Assembly (NCBI RefSeq): GCF_011250565.1
Contig: NZ_JAANMS010000020.1
Coordinates: 1 to 64,000, forward strand
DNA: 64,000 bases
Origin: Nocardioides sp. IC4_145
GTDB lineage: Bacteria; Actinomycetota; Actinomycetes; Propionibacteriales; Nocardioidaceae
Reading direction: 5' to 3'
Within the stretch, counting starts at the first letter, position 1, and every line of letters starts with the position of its first letter. The notes below the pieces were generated by a model. The model saw nothing but the letters and a program-made list of their open reading frames with translations, searched no databases and was not told the DNA's origin. A program made the translations under genes and the position numbers. Below, in pieces: positions 8,888-18,475 of the stretch.

Positions 8888-9387
8888 GCGATCCCTACGG
8901 TCCGCCGCCGTCCGGACCCCAGGACCCGTACGGCCAGCAGCCGTCGGGCCAACAGCCCTACGGCCAGCAGCCGTACGGGCAGCAGCCCTACGGCTACGGG
9001 CAGCAGCCGCCCGGCCAGCCACCGTTCCAGCCCTACCAGGGCGGCGGACCGGCCAACCCCGACGAGCGCACCTGGGGCGGCGCCGCGCACTGGTCGGCGC
9101 TCATCGGCGCGTTCGTCGCGCTGGCGTTCCTCGGACCGCTGCTGGTGATGCTCATCAAGGGCAACCAGTCCGGCTACGTCCGGGCGCAGGCGGTCGAGTC
9201 GCTGAACTTCCAGCTCTCGATCCTCATCTACGGCATCGTCGCGTTCGTGCTCGCCTTCGTGCTCATCGGCTTCCTGCTGCTGCCGATCGTGGGCCTGATC
9301 TGGCTCGTCTTCACGATCGTCGGCTCGGTCAAGGCCGGCAACGGCGAGCTCTACCGCTACCCCCTGACCATCCGGATGGTCAGCTGA
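8884..9387 (+). CDS. DUF4870 membrane protein
   Basis: A 167-residue protein. Residues 1-57 are a Pro/Gln/Gly/Tyr low-complexity tail with repeated GQQPYGQQP units, followed by a DUF4870-type membrane domain with segments at about 72-90 and 116-150 and the motif AVESLNFQLS. The tail is cytoplasmic-looking and may mediate protein contacts. It is translationally coupled to the DUF3097 gene by a GTGA overlap. Specific function is unknown. Confidence 0.8.
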   Translation: MSDPYGPPPSGPQDPYGQQPSGQQPYGQQPYGQQPYGYGQQPPGQPPFQPYQGGGPANPDERTWGGAAHWSALIGAFVALAFLGPLLVMLIKGNQSGYVRAQAVESLNFQLSILIYGIVAFVLAFVLIGFLLLPIVGLIWLVFTIVGSVKAGNGELYRYPLTIRMVS

Positions 9388-9418
9388 GGCTCAGCCCCAG
9401 CAGCTCGGACCAGCGGAT

Positions 9419-10639
9419 TCAAGCCAGCAGGTCGCGCACGACGGCGTCGGCGAGCAGCCGGCCGGCGCGGGTGAGCACCAGCCGGTCCGCGCGCTCCACC
9501 AGCAGTCCCCGGTCGACCAGGCCGGGGACTGCTGCGTTCCCGGCCTCGTCGAGCACGGTGCGGTCCAGCCCGTCGGCGAGCCGCAGCTCGAGCAGCACCC
9601 GCTCGACGCGCTGGTCCTCGGTGGTGAGGACCTCGCGGGCGTGCGCCGGGCTGCGGCCGGCGGCGAGCCGGTCGGCGTACGCCGCGGGATGCTTGACGTT
9701 CCACCAACGGGTGCCGCCGACGTGGGAGTGCGCGCCCGGGCCGACGCCCCACCAGTCCGCGCCGGTCCAGTAGAGCTCGTTGTGCCGGCAGCGCGCGGCG
9801 CGGTCGCGGCTCCAGTTGGACACCTCGTACCACCCCAGCCCGGCGGCGGTCATCCGCTCGTCGGCCAGGAGGTACTTGTCGGCCAGGTCGTCGTCGTCGG
9901 GCATCGGCACCTCGCCGCGGCGGACCTGCCGGGCCAGGGCGGTGCCCTCCTCGACGATGAGCGCGTACGCCGAGACGTGGTCGGGGGCGGCCGCCAGCGC
10001 GGCGTCGAGCGAGGTCGCCCAATCGTCCAGCGACTCCCCCGGCGTGCCGTAGATGAGGTCGAGGCTGACCTGGTCGAAGCCGGCCGCGCGGGCCCACTCG
10101 ACGACCGCCGGCACCCGCAGCGGGTCGTGGGTGCGGTCGAGCACGCGCAGCACGTGTGGCACCGCGGACTGCATGCCGACCGAGACCCGCGTGAAGCCGG
10201 CGGCGCGCAGGCCGTCGAGGTAGCCCAGGTCCACGCTGTCGGGGTTGGCCTCGGTGGTGACCTCGGCCCCGGCGACCAGGCCGAACTCCTCGTCGATCGC
10301 GGCGAGCACCGACCCGAGGTCCTCGGGGCCCAGCAGGGTCGGGGTGCCGCCGCCGAGGAAGACGGTCTCCACCGGCAGGTCCTGGTCGCCGAGCACGCGC
10401 CGCGCGCGGCGTACCTCCTCGACCGCGGAGGCGGCGTAGGAGGTGCGGGACACCGTGTGCCCGTCGCGGCTCAGCTCCTCGGCGGTGTAGGTGTTGAAGT
10501 CGCAGTAACCGCAGCGGACCGTGCAGAACGGCACGTGCACGTAGAAGCCGAACGGCCGCTCCCCCAGGCGCGCGAGCGACTCCTCGGGGAGGCTGCCGTC
10601 CTCGGGCACCGGGTCGCCGGCGGGGAGGACGGAAGGCAC
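9419..10639 (-). CDS. hemW: radical SAM haem chaperone HemW
   Basis: A 406-residue radical SAM protein of the HemW (HemN-like) family, thought to bind and insert haem rather than oxidise coproporphyrinogen. The FeS motif CTVRCGYC follows FYVHVPF near residue 34. VETVFLGGGTPTLL and a C-terminal HemN-type domain are present. The GTG at 10639 is chosen because GGGAGG lies eight bases upstream; an ATG between them is in another frame. It lies 58 bases downstream of dnaE2 on the same strand. Confidence 0.9.
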   Translation of the reverse strand: MPSVLPAGDPVPEDGSLPEESLARLGERPFGFYVHVPFCTVRCGYCDFNTYTAEELSRDGHTVSRTSYAASAVEEVRRARRVLGDQDLPVETVFLGGGTPTLLGPEDLGSVLAAIDEEFGLVAGAEVTTEANPDSVDLGYLDGLRAAGFTRVSVGMQSAVPHVLRVLDRTHDPLRVPAVVEWARAAGFDQVSLDLIYGTPGESLDDWATSLDAALAAAPDHVSAYALIVEEGTALARQVRRGEVPMPDDDDLADKYLLADERMTAAGLGWYEVSNWSRDRAARCRHNELYWTGADWWGVGPGAHSHVGGTRWWNVKHPAAYADRLAAGRSPAHAREVLTTEDQRVERVLLELRLADGLDRTVLDEAGNAAVPGLVDRGLLVERADRLVLTRAGRLLADAVVRDLLA

Positions 10640-10697
10640 TGCCTCATCCTCCCACCGCGGACCGGGTCGGGCACGTTCGGCGGCGCCGTGGCCCCGC

Positions 10698-13600
10698 TCA
10701 CCGGAAGTCGCGGGAGCGGTGCTTCTCGCGCAGCGCCCGGCCGGCCTCGGGGTGGAGCTCCTCGAGGGAGGAGATCTTGTCGGCCACCAGGTTGGTGACG
10801 CCGTCCTCGCGCTCGAGCATCCCGCGGATGACGACCGCCGAGGAGCCGGCGGCCGCCTTGCGGTGCCGGCGCCAGACGCCGACGGTGCAGATGACGTTGA
10901 GCATGCCGGTCTCGTCCTCGAGGTTGAGGAAGGTGACCCCACCGGCGGTGCCGGGGCGCTGGCGGTGGGTGACCAGGCCGGCGACGCTGATCCGCCGGTT
11001 CGCCTCGGTCGTGGCGAGGTCAGCGACCGACCGGACACCGGCCCGGCGCAGCTGCTCGCGCAGGTGGCCGAAGGGGTGGCTGTCGGTCGTCACCCCGGTG
11101 GCCCACAGGTCGGCCATCGTCGTCTCGACGGCGTCCATGTCCGGCAGCATCGGCGCGCCCCCGGAGACCCGGACGCCCTCGAGCTGGTCCTCCCGCTCGG
11201 TCCAGCCCGCGTTCCACAGCGCCTGGCGACGGGTCAGCCCGCTGCTGTCGAAGACCCCGGCGGTCGCCAGCGCCTCGAGCTGGCGGGCGTCGAGACCGGC
11301 GCGCCGGGACAGGTCGACCTGGTCGGCGAACGGCCGCTCGGCCCGGGCGGCGACGATCCGCTCGGCCACGTCCGGCCCGATGCCGCGGACGGAGTCCAGC
11401 CCCAGCCGGACGGCGTACGCCGCGTCCCGGCGGTGCTGCGGGGTGGGATCGGGGGTGCCCTGGACGAAGAACGTCTTGCCCGGGTGGTCGAGCAGGCAGG
11501 AGTCCATCCCCGAGACCCGGGCGTCGGGGGCCAGCGGCTCGAGGTCGGCCTGCGCGCCGGAGCGGTGGAGGTCCGGCTTGAGCACCGAGACGCCGTGCCG
11601 GCGGGCGTCGCCGACCAGCGACTGCGCGGAGTAGAAGCCCATCGGCTGGGCGCGCAGCAGCCCGGCGAGGAACGCGCCGGGGTAGTGCAGCTTGAACCAC
11701 GAGCTGGCGTAGACGAGCTTGGCGAAGGACAGCGCATGGCTCTCGGCGAACCCGAAGTTCGCGAAGGACAGGATCTTGACGTAGATCGCGTCGGCGTCGT
11801 CGCCGAGGATCCCGCGGCGCGCCATGCCGGCGTACAGCTTGTGCTTGATGCTCTCGATCCGCTCGATGCCGCGCTTGGAGCCCATCGCCCGGCGCAGCAG
11901 GTCGGCCTCGTCGGGGGTGCAGTCGCCGATGGTCTTGGCCATGTCCATCAGCTGCTCCTGGAACAGCGGCACGCCCAGCGTGCGCTCGAGCACCGGGACG
12001 AGCTCGGGGTGGGGGTAGTCGACCGGGTCGCGGCCGGTGGCGCGGCGGACGTAGGGGTGGACCGCGCCGCCCTGGATCGGGCCGGGGCGGATCAGGGCGA
12101 TCTCGATGGCCAGGTCGTAGAAGCAGCGCGGCTGGAGCCGCGGGAGGGTGCCGATCTGGGCGCGGCTCTCGACCTGGAAGACGCCGATCGAGTCGGCCCG
12201 GCAGAGCATGTCGTAGACCGCCGGCTCCTCCTTGGGGATCGTCGCCAGCTCCCAGCGGTCGCCGAGGTGCTCCCCGACGATGCGGATCATGTGGTCCAGC
12301 GCGGAGAGCATCCCGAGGCCGAGCAGGTCGAACTTGACCAGGCCCATGAACTCGCAGCCGTCCTTGTCCCACTGCAGGACCGTGCGCCCCTCCATCCGGG
12401 CGTGCTCGATCGGGCAGACCTCGCCGATGGGCCGCTCGGTGAGCACCATCCCGCCGGAGTGGATGCCGAGGTGGCGCGGCGTGGAGAGCAGCTGGTTGGC
12501 TAGCGCGACGACCTGCTCGGGCACCTCGGTGTCGCCGGTGTCCCCGTCGGGCTCGACCTTGGTCCAGCTCGAGATCGACTTCGACCAGGCGTCCTGCTGC
12601 CCCGGGGAGAAGCCGAGCGCCTTCGCCGCGTCGCGGACCGCCATCTTGGGCCGGTAGCTGATGACGTTGGCGACCTGCGCGGCGTTGTGGCGGCCGTAGC
12701 GCTCATAGACCCACTGGATGACCTCCTCGCGGCGGTCGGAGTCGAAGTCCACGTCGATGTCGGGCTCCTCGTCGCGGTGCTCGGAGATGAACCGCTCGAA
12801 GGGCAGCCGGTAGAAGACCGGGTCGATCGCCGTGATGCCCAGCGCGTGGCAGACCACCGAGCTGGCCGCCGAGCCGCGGCCCTGGCACAGGATCCCGCGG
12901 GAGCGGGCGAAGGCGACGATGTCGTGGACGATGACGAAGTAGCCCGCGAAGTCCTTGCGCTCGATGACCTCGAGCTCGTGGAGGATCTTGGCCCGCGCCT
13001 CGGCCTCGAGGTCGGTGCCGTAGTAGCGCTGCTCGAAGCCGCGCCAGGTCAGCACCTTCAGCCAGCTGATCGGGGTGTGCCCCTCGGGGATGCCGTCCTT
13101 CGGAAGCCGCGGGGTCGCCTTCTGCAGGTCGAAGACGACCTGGTCGGCCAGCTCGACCGAGCGGCGCACGGCGCCGGGGTAGCGGGCGAACCGGCGCGCC
13201 ATCTCCTCCCCCGACCGCAGGCAGGCCGCGCCGCTCGCCGGCAGCCAGCCGTCCATCTCCGCGAGGCTCCGCCGGGCGCGGATCGCCGCCATTGCCGCGG
13301 CCAGCCGGTGGTCGCCGGGCCGGGCGTGGTGGACGTTGTTGGTCGCGACCGCCGGCAGCCCCTGCTCGGCGGCCAGCGCGAAGAGCAGGTCGTTGTCGCC
13401 GGAGTCGCTCGGGTAGCCGTGGTCGACCAGCTCCACGGCCACCGAGTCGCGCCCGAACAGCTCGACCAGCCGGCCCAGCTCCCGCGCCGCCCCGGCGGGC
13501 CCGTCGGCCTGCAGCGCCGAGCGGACCGCGCCCTTGCGGCAGCCGGTCAGCACCAGCCAGTGGCCCTCCCCGCGCTCGGCCAGCTCGGCGAGGTCGTAGA

Positions 13601-14114
13601 CCGGACGGCCCTTCTCCTGCCCGCGCAGGTGCGCGTCGGTGATCGCCGCGGCCAGCCGGTGGTAGCCCTCGACCCCGCGGGCCAGCACCAGCAGGTGGGT
13701 GCCCTCGGGGTCGGCGACGCCCTGCTGGGAGCGGCCGAGGTCGAGGGAGAGCTCCGAGCCGTACGCCGTGCGCAGGCCCGAGCGCCCCGACGGCGCGGCG
13801 TTGACCTGGGCGGTCTCGGCGAACAGCGGCGCCCCGTGGAAGCCGTCGTGGTCGGTGATCGCCAGGCTGTCCAGTCCCAGCCGGATCGCCTCGAGCACCA
13901 GCTGGTCCGGGGAGCTCGCACCGTCGAGGAAGCTGTAGCTGGAGTGGCAGTGCAGCTCGGCGTAGGGGACCACCGGGCCGTCCGGCGCGGCGACGTCGGT
14001 CTGCTTGGGCCGCCGCTTGCGCCGGGAGATCGGCGCCTCCGAGGACAGGTCGGGGCGCCCGGAGAGCCGCCGCTCGAGCTCGGCCCACGGCATGGTGGGG
14101 TTGTTCCAGCCCAT
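10698..14114 (-). CDS. dnaE2: error-prone DNA polymerase DnaE2
   Basis: A 1138-residue C-family polymerase. The PHP domain begins about residue 47 (AELHCHSSYSFLDGASSP). The palm domain contains RGSAASSVVCHALGI and EEPDIDVDFDSDRREEV with the catalytic aspartates; a C-terminal OB fold follows. Length and the linked imuA'-imuB genes distinguish it from replicative DnaE1. It is the third gene of the LexA-controlled mutasome operon, starting 27 bases after imuB, and should perform translesion synthesis with ImuA' and ImuB. Confidence 0.94.
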   Translation of the reverse strand: MGWNNPTMPWAELERRLSGRPDLSSEAPISRRKRRPKQTDVAAPDGPVVPYAELHCHSSYSFLDGASSPDQLVLEAIRLGLDSLAITDHDGFHGAPLFAETAQVNAAPSGRSGLRTAYGSELSLDLGRSQQGVADPEGTHLLVLARGVEGYHRLAAAITDAHLRGQEKGRPVYDLAELAERGEGHWLVLTGCRKGAVRSALQADGPAGAARELGRLVELFGRDSVAVELVDHGYPSDSGDNDLLFALAAEQGLPAVATNNVHHARPGDHRLAAAMAAIRARRSLAEMDGWLPASGAACLRSGEEMARRFARYPGAVRRSVELADQVVFDLQKATPRLPKDGIPEGHTPISWLKVLTWRGFEQRYYGTDLEAEARAKILHELEVIERKDFAGYFVIVHDIVAFARSRGILCQGRGSAASSVVCHALGITAIDPVFYRLPFERFISEHRDEEPDIDVDFDSDRREEVIQWVYERYGRHNAAQVANVISYRPKMAVRDAAKALGFSPGQQDAWSKSISSWTKVEPDGDTGDTEVPEQVVALANQLLSTPRHLGIHSGGMVLTERPIGEVCPIEHARMEGRTVLQWDKDGCEFMGLVKFDLLGLGMLSALDHMIRIVGEHLGDRWELATIPKEEPAVYDMLCRADSIGVFQVESRAQIGTLPRLQPRCFYDLAIEIALIRPGPIQGGAVHPYVRRATGRDPVDYPHPELVPVLERTLGVPLFQEQLMDMAKTIGDCTPDEADLLRRAMGSKRGIERIESIKHKLYAGMARRGILGDDADAIYVKILSFANFGFAESHALSFAKLVYASSWFKLHYPGAFLAGLLRAQPMGFYSAQSLVGDARRHGVSVLKPDLHRSGAQADLEPLAPDARVSGMDSCLLDHPGKTFFVQGTPDPTPQHRRDAAYAVRLGLDSVRGIGPDVAERIVAARAERPFADQVDLSRRAGLDARQLEALATAGVFDSSGLTRRQALWNAGWTEREDQLEGVRVSGGAPMLPDMDAVETTMADLWATGVTTDSHPFGHLREQLRRAGVRSVADLATTEANRRISVAGLVTHRQRPGTAGGVTFLNLEDETGMLNVICTVGVWRRHRKAAAGSSAVVIRGMLEREDGVTNLVADKISSLEELHPEAGRALREKHRSRDFR

Positions 14115-14141
14115 CAGGCGCCCTGCTCGGTCATGGCCAGC

Positions 14142-15674
14142 TCAGTCATAGCCGGCCTCGGTCCACCACACCGACTCCGCGGCGGCCTGGTCGTAGGTCA
14201 TCAGCCAGGCGCGGCCGTCGACGCCGACCACCTGGAAGCGCGCCACCCGCCGCGGCGTGCCCTCCCACCACAGCTCCTCGACCGGCCACGGGCCTGCCCA
14301 GGCCGCGACCGGCTGCCACGGCTCGTCGGCGCTGGGGCGGAACCGCGCCGGCTCCCCGCGCACCGCGCCGCGCTCGTCGACCACGACCGGCCGCCCGCCG
14401 GGCTCGACCAGCGCCGCCGGCCACGGGTCGGCCAGCACCCGGGCCGGCGCCGGCGGCGGGATGCTCCCCGGCCACGGCAGCCCGGTCGGTCGCAGCCCGG
14501 TCGGCCGCTCGCCCCACGGCACCATCGCCTGCCGGTCCGCCGGCGCCCGCCCGCCCTGGAGCACCGGCACCAGGACGGCCTCGTGGCCGAGCATCCCCTG
14601 CACCCGCGCGATCCCGCGCTGGACCCGCTCGTCGGTGCCGCCCCACAGCCCGTCGGCGTGCACGGAGTCCGGCACGACCGTCTCCGGGACGAAGCGCACC
14701 CGCTCGACCGGCGCCCGCACCTCGCCGGACCGGAGGCTGCCCTGCAGCTGCCAGTGCAACCGGTCGACGACGTCGGCCGCGCCGAACCAGCGTGGGTGCA
14801 GCCACCGTCGCGAGGAGGCCACGACCCCGTCGGCCTCGGCCTGCACGAGCAGCTCGGTGCAGACGAGGTTCTGCCGGGCCAGCCGCTCGACGAAGGCGTC
14901 GGCGGTGCGCCGGGCGCTGAAGCAGATGGTCTCCGCGGAGTCCAGCGGCGGCTCGAAGTCGACGTGGACCTCCAGGTCCGGCGGCGGCGTGCGCTCGGCC
15001 AGCAGCCGCTCGCCCTGCCCCGAGACCACCCGGTGCACCCAGGCCACCTGCCGGCCGAACCGCGCGAGCACGTCGCCGGCGCCCAGGTCGGCGAGCTGGC
15101 CCAGCGACCGCAGCCCGAGCCGCTTGAGCAGCCCGACCGTCTCGGGGTCCTCGAGCACCTCGACCGGCAGGTCGCGCAGGAACGGCACCGACTCCCCCGC
15201 CGGCACCACCACGCTGTCCTGCGGCTCCGCGCGGCGAGCGGCCTGCTCGGCGGTGAACAGCTCGTCGGCGATCCCCACCCGGCAGTCCCACACGCCGTGC
15301 TGCACCAGCCGCTCGGCCACGACGGCCGCGGCCTCGGCCTCCCCGCCGTAGAACCGGCCGGGCGAGCGCAGCGCCACCAGGCCCGGCCGCAGCGGCGCGA
15401 TCCCCGGCCGCAGCTGCTCGAGCACCGCCAGGACGTCCTCGAAGGCGCGCGCGTCCCGGTCGGGGTTGGCGGCGAGGACGGCGATCTCCGGGCAGCGCGC
15501 CTGGGCGTCGCGCCGCCGCATGCCACGGCGTACGCCGAAGTCGCGGGCGGGACCGTTGACCGCCTGCACGACGTTGGCCGAGAACACCGCGGCCGGCTGC
15601 TTCGGCGGGAGGGTCTCCTCGGCCAGGGCGGCGACCACCGGCCAGTCCGGGCACCACACGACGAGCGCGCGCAT
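14142..15674 (-). CDS. imuB: ImuB, Y-family polymerase-like mutasome subunit
   Basis: A 510-residue Y-family-like protein. The N-terminus (RALVVWCPDWPVVAAL) lacks the usual paired acidic metal ligands of active Pol IV, as in other ImuB proteins, which act as adaptors linking DnaE2 to the beta clamp. The fingers/little-finger regions extend to about 350, then a long Pro-rich C-terminal extension. The ATG overlaps the imuA' stop (TGATG), implying coupling. Confidence 0.88.
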   Translation of the reverse strand: MRALVVWCPDWPVVAALAEETLPPKQPAAVFSANVVQAVNGPARDFGVRRGMRRRDAQARCPEIAVLAANPDRDARAFEDVLAVLEQLRPGIAPLRPGLVALRSPGRFYGGEAEAAAVVAERLVQHGVWDCRVGIADELFTAEQAARRAEPQDSVVVPAGESVPFLRDLPVEVLEDPETVGLLKRLGLRSLGQLADLGAGDVLARFGRQVAWVHRVVSGQGERLLAERTPPPDLEVHVDFEPPLDSAETICFSARRTADAFVERLARQNLVCTELLVQAEADGVVASSRRWLHPRWFGAADVVDRLHWQLQGSLRSGEVRAPVERVRFVPETVVPDSVHADGLWGGTDERVQRGIARVQGMLGHEAVLVPVLQGGRAPADRQAMVPWGERPTGLRPTGLPWPGSIPPPAPARVLADPWPAALVEPGGRPVVVDERGAVRGEPARFRPSADEPWQPVAAWAGPWPVEELWWEGTPRRVARFQVVGVDGRAWLMTYDQAAAESVWWTEAGYD

Positions 15675-16372
15675 CAGCTCGCCGCGACCACGGCGGGATG
15701 CACGTCGGGAGCGGGGGCGGGCACGGGGCGCAGGTGGGTCTCGGCCGGCGCGCCGGGGAACCACAGCGTCGTACGCCGCGGGGGCGCCGAGCCGCGGCGC
15801 GCCTCGACGACCACCTGGCGGCTGCGCAGGTGGCCGTGGCCGAGGCCGACCCCGGTCCATCGGGGCTCGGCGGTGGTGAGCCGGACCTCGCAGCGCGGCC
15901 AGGCGCCGAGCGCGACCAGCACGCCGCCGCGCTTGCGCAGCCGGGCGCCGAGCTTCTCCGCGACGTGCTCCCCCACCCGCGGCGGCGGGTGCAGCACGAC
16001 CAGCGCGGTGACGTCGACGAGCGCGGCGGTGACCTCGAGCCACTGCTCGCCGGGCTCGGGGACCAGCACGGTGCGGGTCAGGTCGACGCCGGCCGCCGCG
16101 GCGGCCTCGGCGCCGAAGTCGGGCACGCCGACGACCGCGCACCACTCACCGGCCTGCGACGGGCCGGCCATGAGGGCCAGCGCGAGGGAGGTGCTGTCGA
16201 CCTCGTAGCTGCCGCCGGTGCGCAGCTGCACCACCCCACCGAGCGCCGGGTGCGTCGGCAACGGGCGCCGCGGGACCCCGTCGGTCATCCGCTGCATGCG
16301 CTCGCGCAGGCGCTCGATCTCGGCTGCTGCCGAGGTCCCCGCCAAGGACGCTGCAGAGGAAGAGGTGGCCAC
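15674..16372 (-). CDS. imuA': ImuA' (RecA-like mutasome protein)
   Basis: A 232-residue RecA-like protein of the actinobacterial ImuA' type, the first gene of the imuA'-imuB-dnaE2 operon. It has a helical N-terminus (EIERLRERMQRM) and a RecA-fold-like core (about 45-200), but the Walker A region is replaced by LALALMAGPSQAGEW, so ATP binding is doubtful, as expected for ImuA'. The GTG start lies at the predicted transcript start, with the SOS box nine bases upstream. Confidence 0.8.
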   Translation of the reverse strand: MATSSSAASLAGTSAAAEIERLRERMQRMTDGVPRRPLPTHPALGGVVQLRTGGSYEVDSTSLALALMAGPSQAGEWCAVVGVPDFGAEAAAAAGVDLTRTVLVPEPGEQWLEVTAALVDVTALVVLHPPPRVGEHVAEKLGARLRKRGGVLVALGAWPRCEVRLTTAEPRWTGVGLGHGHLRSRQVVVEARRGSAPPRRTTLWFPGAPAETHLRPVPAPAPDVHPAVVAAS

Positions 16373-16377
16373 GCCCC

Positions 16378-16406
16378 AGTATCGAACACGCGTTCGAACG
16401 CGTCAA
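16378..16406 (-). promoter_or_regulatory. imuA'-imuB-dnaE2 promoter
   Basis: On the minus strand TTGACG (16406-16401) and GATACT (16383-16378) are separated by 17 bases. The inferred start at 16371-16372 coincides with the imuA' GTG, so the transcript is probably leaderless. The SOS box fills most of the spacer. Confidence 0.7.
16382..16397. promoter_or_regulatory. LexA SOS box
   Basis: TCGAACACGCGTTCGA is a perfect match to the Gram-positive/actinobacterial LexA consensus TCGAAC-N4-GTTCGA. It lies between the -35 and -10 hexamers of the mutasome promoter, so LexA would block RNA polymerase until DNA damage. Confidence 0.93.
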
Positions 16407-16454
16407 CCGGGGGTGGCCACCTCTGGTGGTCCTGGGCTCAGGACCAAGCGTGCC

Positions 16455-18278
16455 TCAGGAGGCGTAGAGCGCGTCGATCCGGGCCTTGTTGTTGTCCTCG
16501 ACGACGTTGCGCTTGACCTTCATCGAGGGGGTCAGCTCGCCCGACTCGATGGTGAGGTCGTGGTCGAGGATCTCCCACTTCTTGATGGTCTCCCAGCGGT
16601 TCAGGCGACCGTTGAGCTCCTCGACGTACCCGGCCATCATCTCCTTGACCTGCGGGGAAGAGACGACCTCGGTGTAGGACTTCCCGCTCATGCCGTTCTC
16701 CTCGGCCCAGGTCGCCATCGCGTCCGGGTCGAGGGTGATCAGCGCGACGCAGTAGTTGCGCTCGCTGCCGAAGACCATGAACTGGCTGGTGTAGGGGCAC
16801 AGCGCCTTGAACTTCGACTCGATGGCCGAGGGGGCGATGTACTTGCCACCGGAGGTCTTGAACAGGTCCTTGATCCGGCCGGTGATGGTGAGGAAACCGT
16901 CGGCGTCGAGCGAGCCCTTGTCACCAGTGCGCAGCCAGCCGTCCTCGGTGAACGCCTTGGCGGTCTCCTCGGGGAGGTTGTGGTAGCCCTCCATGACGTG
17001 CGGGCCCTTGATCTGGACCTCGTCGCCCTCGCCGATGCGCACCTGGGCGCCCGGCAGCGCGGGGCCGACGGTGCCCATCTTGTAGTCCTCGGGGTGGTTG
17101 ACCGTGGCGCCGGCGGCGTTCTCGGTCATGCCGTAGCCCTCGAGGATGAGGATGCCGGCGGCGTTGAACCACTCGGCGATCTCCTGGTTCAGCGCCGCCG
17201 AGCCGGAGATGAAGAAGCGGACCCGACCACCGAAGCGGTCGCGGACCTTGCTGAAGACCAGCTTGTCGAACAGGCCGTGCTGCAGCTTCAGCCCGAGCGG
17301 GATGCTCTTGCCGTCGCGCTTGAGCCGGTCGACCTGGATGCCGACCTCGAAGGCCTTCTTGAACAGCTTCTCCTTCGCGCCGCCCTCGGCGGCCTGCATC
17401 GTGACGATCCGGCCGTGGGCCTTCTCGAAGATGCGCGGCGCGGCGCCCATGAACGTCGGCTTCACGACGCCGAGGTTCTCCACGATCTTGTCGATCCGGC
17501 CGTCGATCGCGGTGGCGAAGCCGCACGCGAGCTGGCTGGAGAGCAGCACCTTGCCGAAGGAGTGGGCCATCGGCAGCCACAGGAACTGCAGGTCGTCCTC
17601 GTGGAGGATGTCCTGGGCCTGGATCGCCGCGCCCTCGTAGACCCACGAGCTGTGCTTGAGCCGCACGCCCTTGGGCTTGCCGGTGGTGCCGGAGGTGTAG
17701 ATCAGGGTCGCGAGCTGGTCCGGGGGGATCGCCCGCGCGGTCTGCTCGACGATGTCGGGCTGGTCGGCCAGGAGCTTCTCGCCGAGCTCGGCGAGGTGGT
17801 CCATGGTGATGACCCAGTCGCCGTCGGCGGTGCCGTCGAAGGTCACGACCTTCATCAGGTGCGGCAGCTCGTTCTTGTGCGCCTTGATCTTGGCCAGCTG
17901 CTCGTCGTCCTCGGCGAAGACGACCCGGCACTCGGCGTCACCGAGGATGTACGCCACGTCGGGGGCGTTGGTGGTCGGGTAGACGGTGGTCGTCGCGCCA
18001 CCCGCGCACATCACGGCGAGGTCGGCGAGGATCCACTCGTAGCGGGTGCCGGCGGCGATGCCCACGCGCTGCTCGGACTCCAGGCCCAGCGCCAGGAGGC
18101 CGGCGGCCAGGCGACGTACGCGGTCCCCGGCCTGCGCCCAGGTGACGGACTCCCACGCCTCTCCGCGTGGGAAGCGGTAGGCCTCGGCGCCGGACGACTG
18201 GGCGACGCGGTCGAGGAACTGCACGGCGACGTTCGCGGGCAGGCGGTCGACGAAGCTGGTGTCGTGGTTGACAGGCAT
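16455..18278 (-). CDS. long-chain fatty-acid-CoA ligase (FadD15-like)
   Basis: A 607-residue ANL-superfamily adenylating enzyme that activates long-chain fatty acids to acyl-CoA. The P-loop-like motif TLIYTSGTTGKPKGV is at about 191-205, LEGYGMTENAAG about 384-395, and the hinge/C-terminal GRIKDLFKTSGGKYIAP about 478-494. Length and motifs fit the FadD15 group. AGGAGA precedes the ATG and a promoter is visible at 18351-18379. Confidence 0.9.
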   Translation of the reverse strand: MPVNHDTSFVDRLPANVAVQFLDRVAQSSGAEAYRFPRGEAWESVTWAQAGDRVRRLAAGLLALGLESEQRVGIAAGTRYEWILADLAVMCAGGATTTVYPTTNAPDVAYILGDAECRVVFAEDDEQLAKIKAHKNELPHLMKVVTFDGTADGDWVITMDHLAELGEKLLADQPDIVEQTARAIPPDQLATLIYTSGTTGKPKGVRLKHSSWVYEGAAIQAQDILHEDDLQFLWLPMAHSFGKVLLSSQLACGFATAIDGRIDKIVENLGVVKPTFMGAAPRIFEKAHGRIVTMQAAEGGAKEKLFKKAFEVGIQVDRLKRDGKSIPLGLKLQHGLFDKLVFSKVRDRFGGRVRFFISGSAALNQEIAEWFNAAGILILEGYGMTENAAGATVNHPEDYKMGTVGPALPGAQVRIGEGDEVQIKGPHVMEGYHNLPEETAKAFTEDGWLRTGDKGSLDADGFLTITGRIKDLFKTSGGKYIAPSAIESKFKALCPYTSQFMVFGSERNYCVALITLDPDAMATWAEENGMSGKSYTEVVSSPQVKEMMAGYVEELNGRLNRWETIKKWEILDHDLTIESGELTPSMKVKRNVVEDNNKARIDALYAS

Positions 18279-18350
18279 GGCTCTCCTGGGTGACGGCAGG
18301 GAGGGTAGGCCGAAACGGCCCGCTCCTCCCGTCGCGGACTGATGGTCCGT

Positions 18351-18379
18351 AACCTACGTCACTTGCGACTCGTCGGTAA
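18351..18379 (-). promoter_or_regulatory. putative promoter of fadD15-like gene
   Basis: TTACCG (18379-18374) and TAGGTT (18356-18351) on the minus strand are spaced 17 bases apart, about 65 bases before the ATG. GTAACC occurs twice as a direct repeat over the promoter (18349 and 18376 region) and could be a regulator site; this is speculative. Confidence 0.4.
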
Positions 18380-18475
18380 CCGGTTCAGACCGCTTTTGGG
18401 CAGCTGCCGGCAAAGAGTCCTCTCGCACCGGCCGGTCCAGCCCGGGTCAGCCCGGTCAGTCCCGGTCGGCCCGGG

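Noticed and set aside
12687..16208. 1173-codon open frame on the plus strand
   Set aside because: It is antisense to dnaE2, imuB and imuA'; composition is Arg/Pro/Gly-rich as expected of shadow frames in GC-rich DNA.
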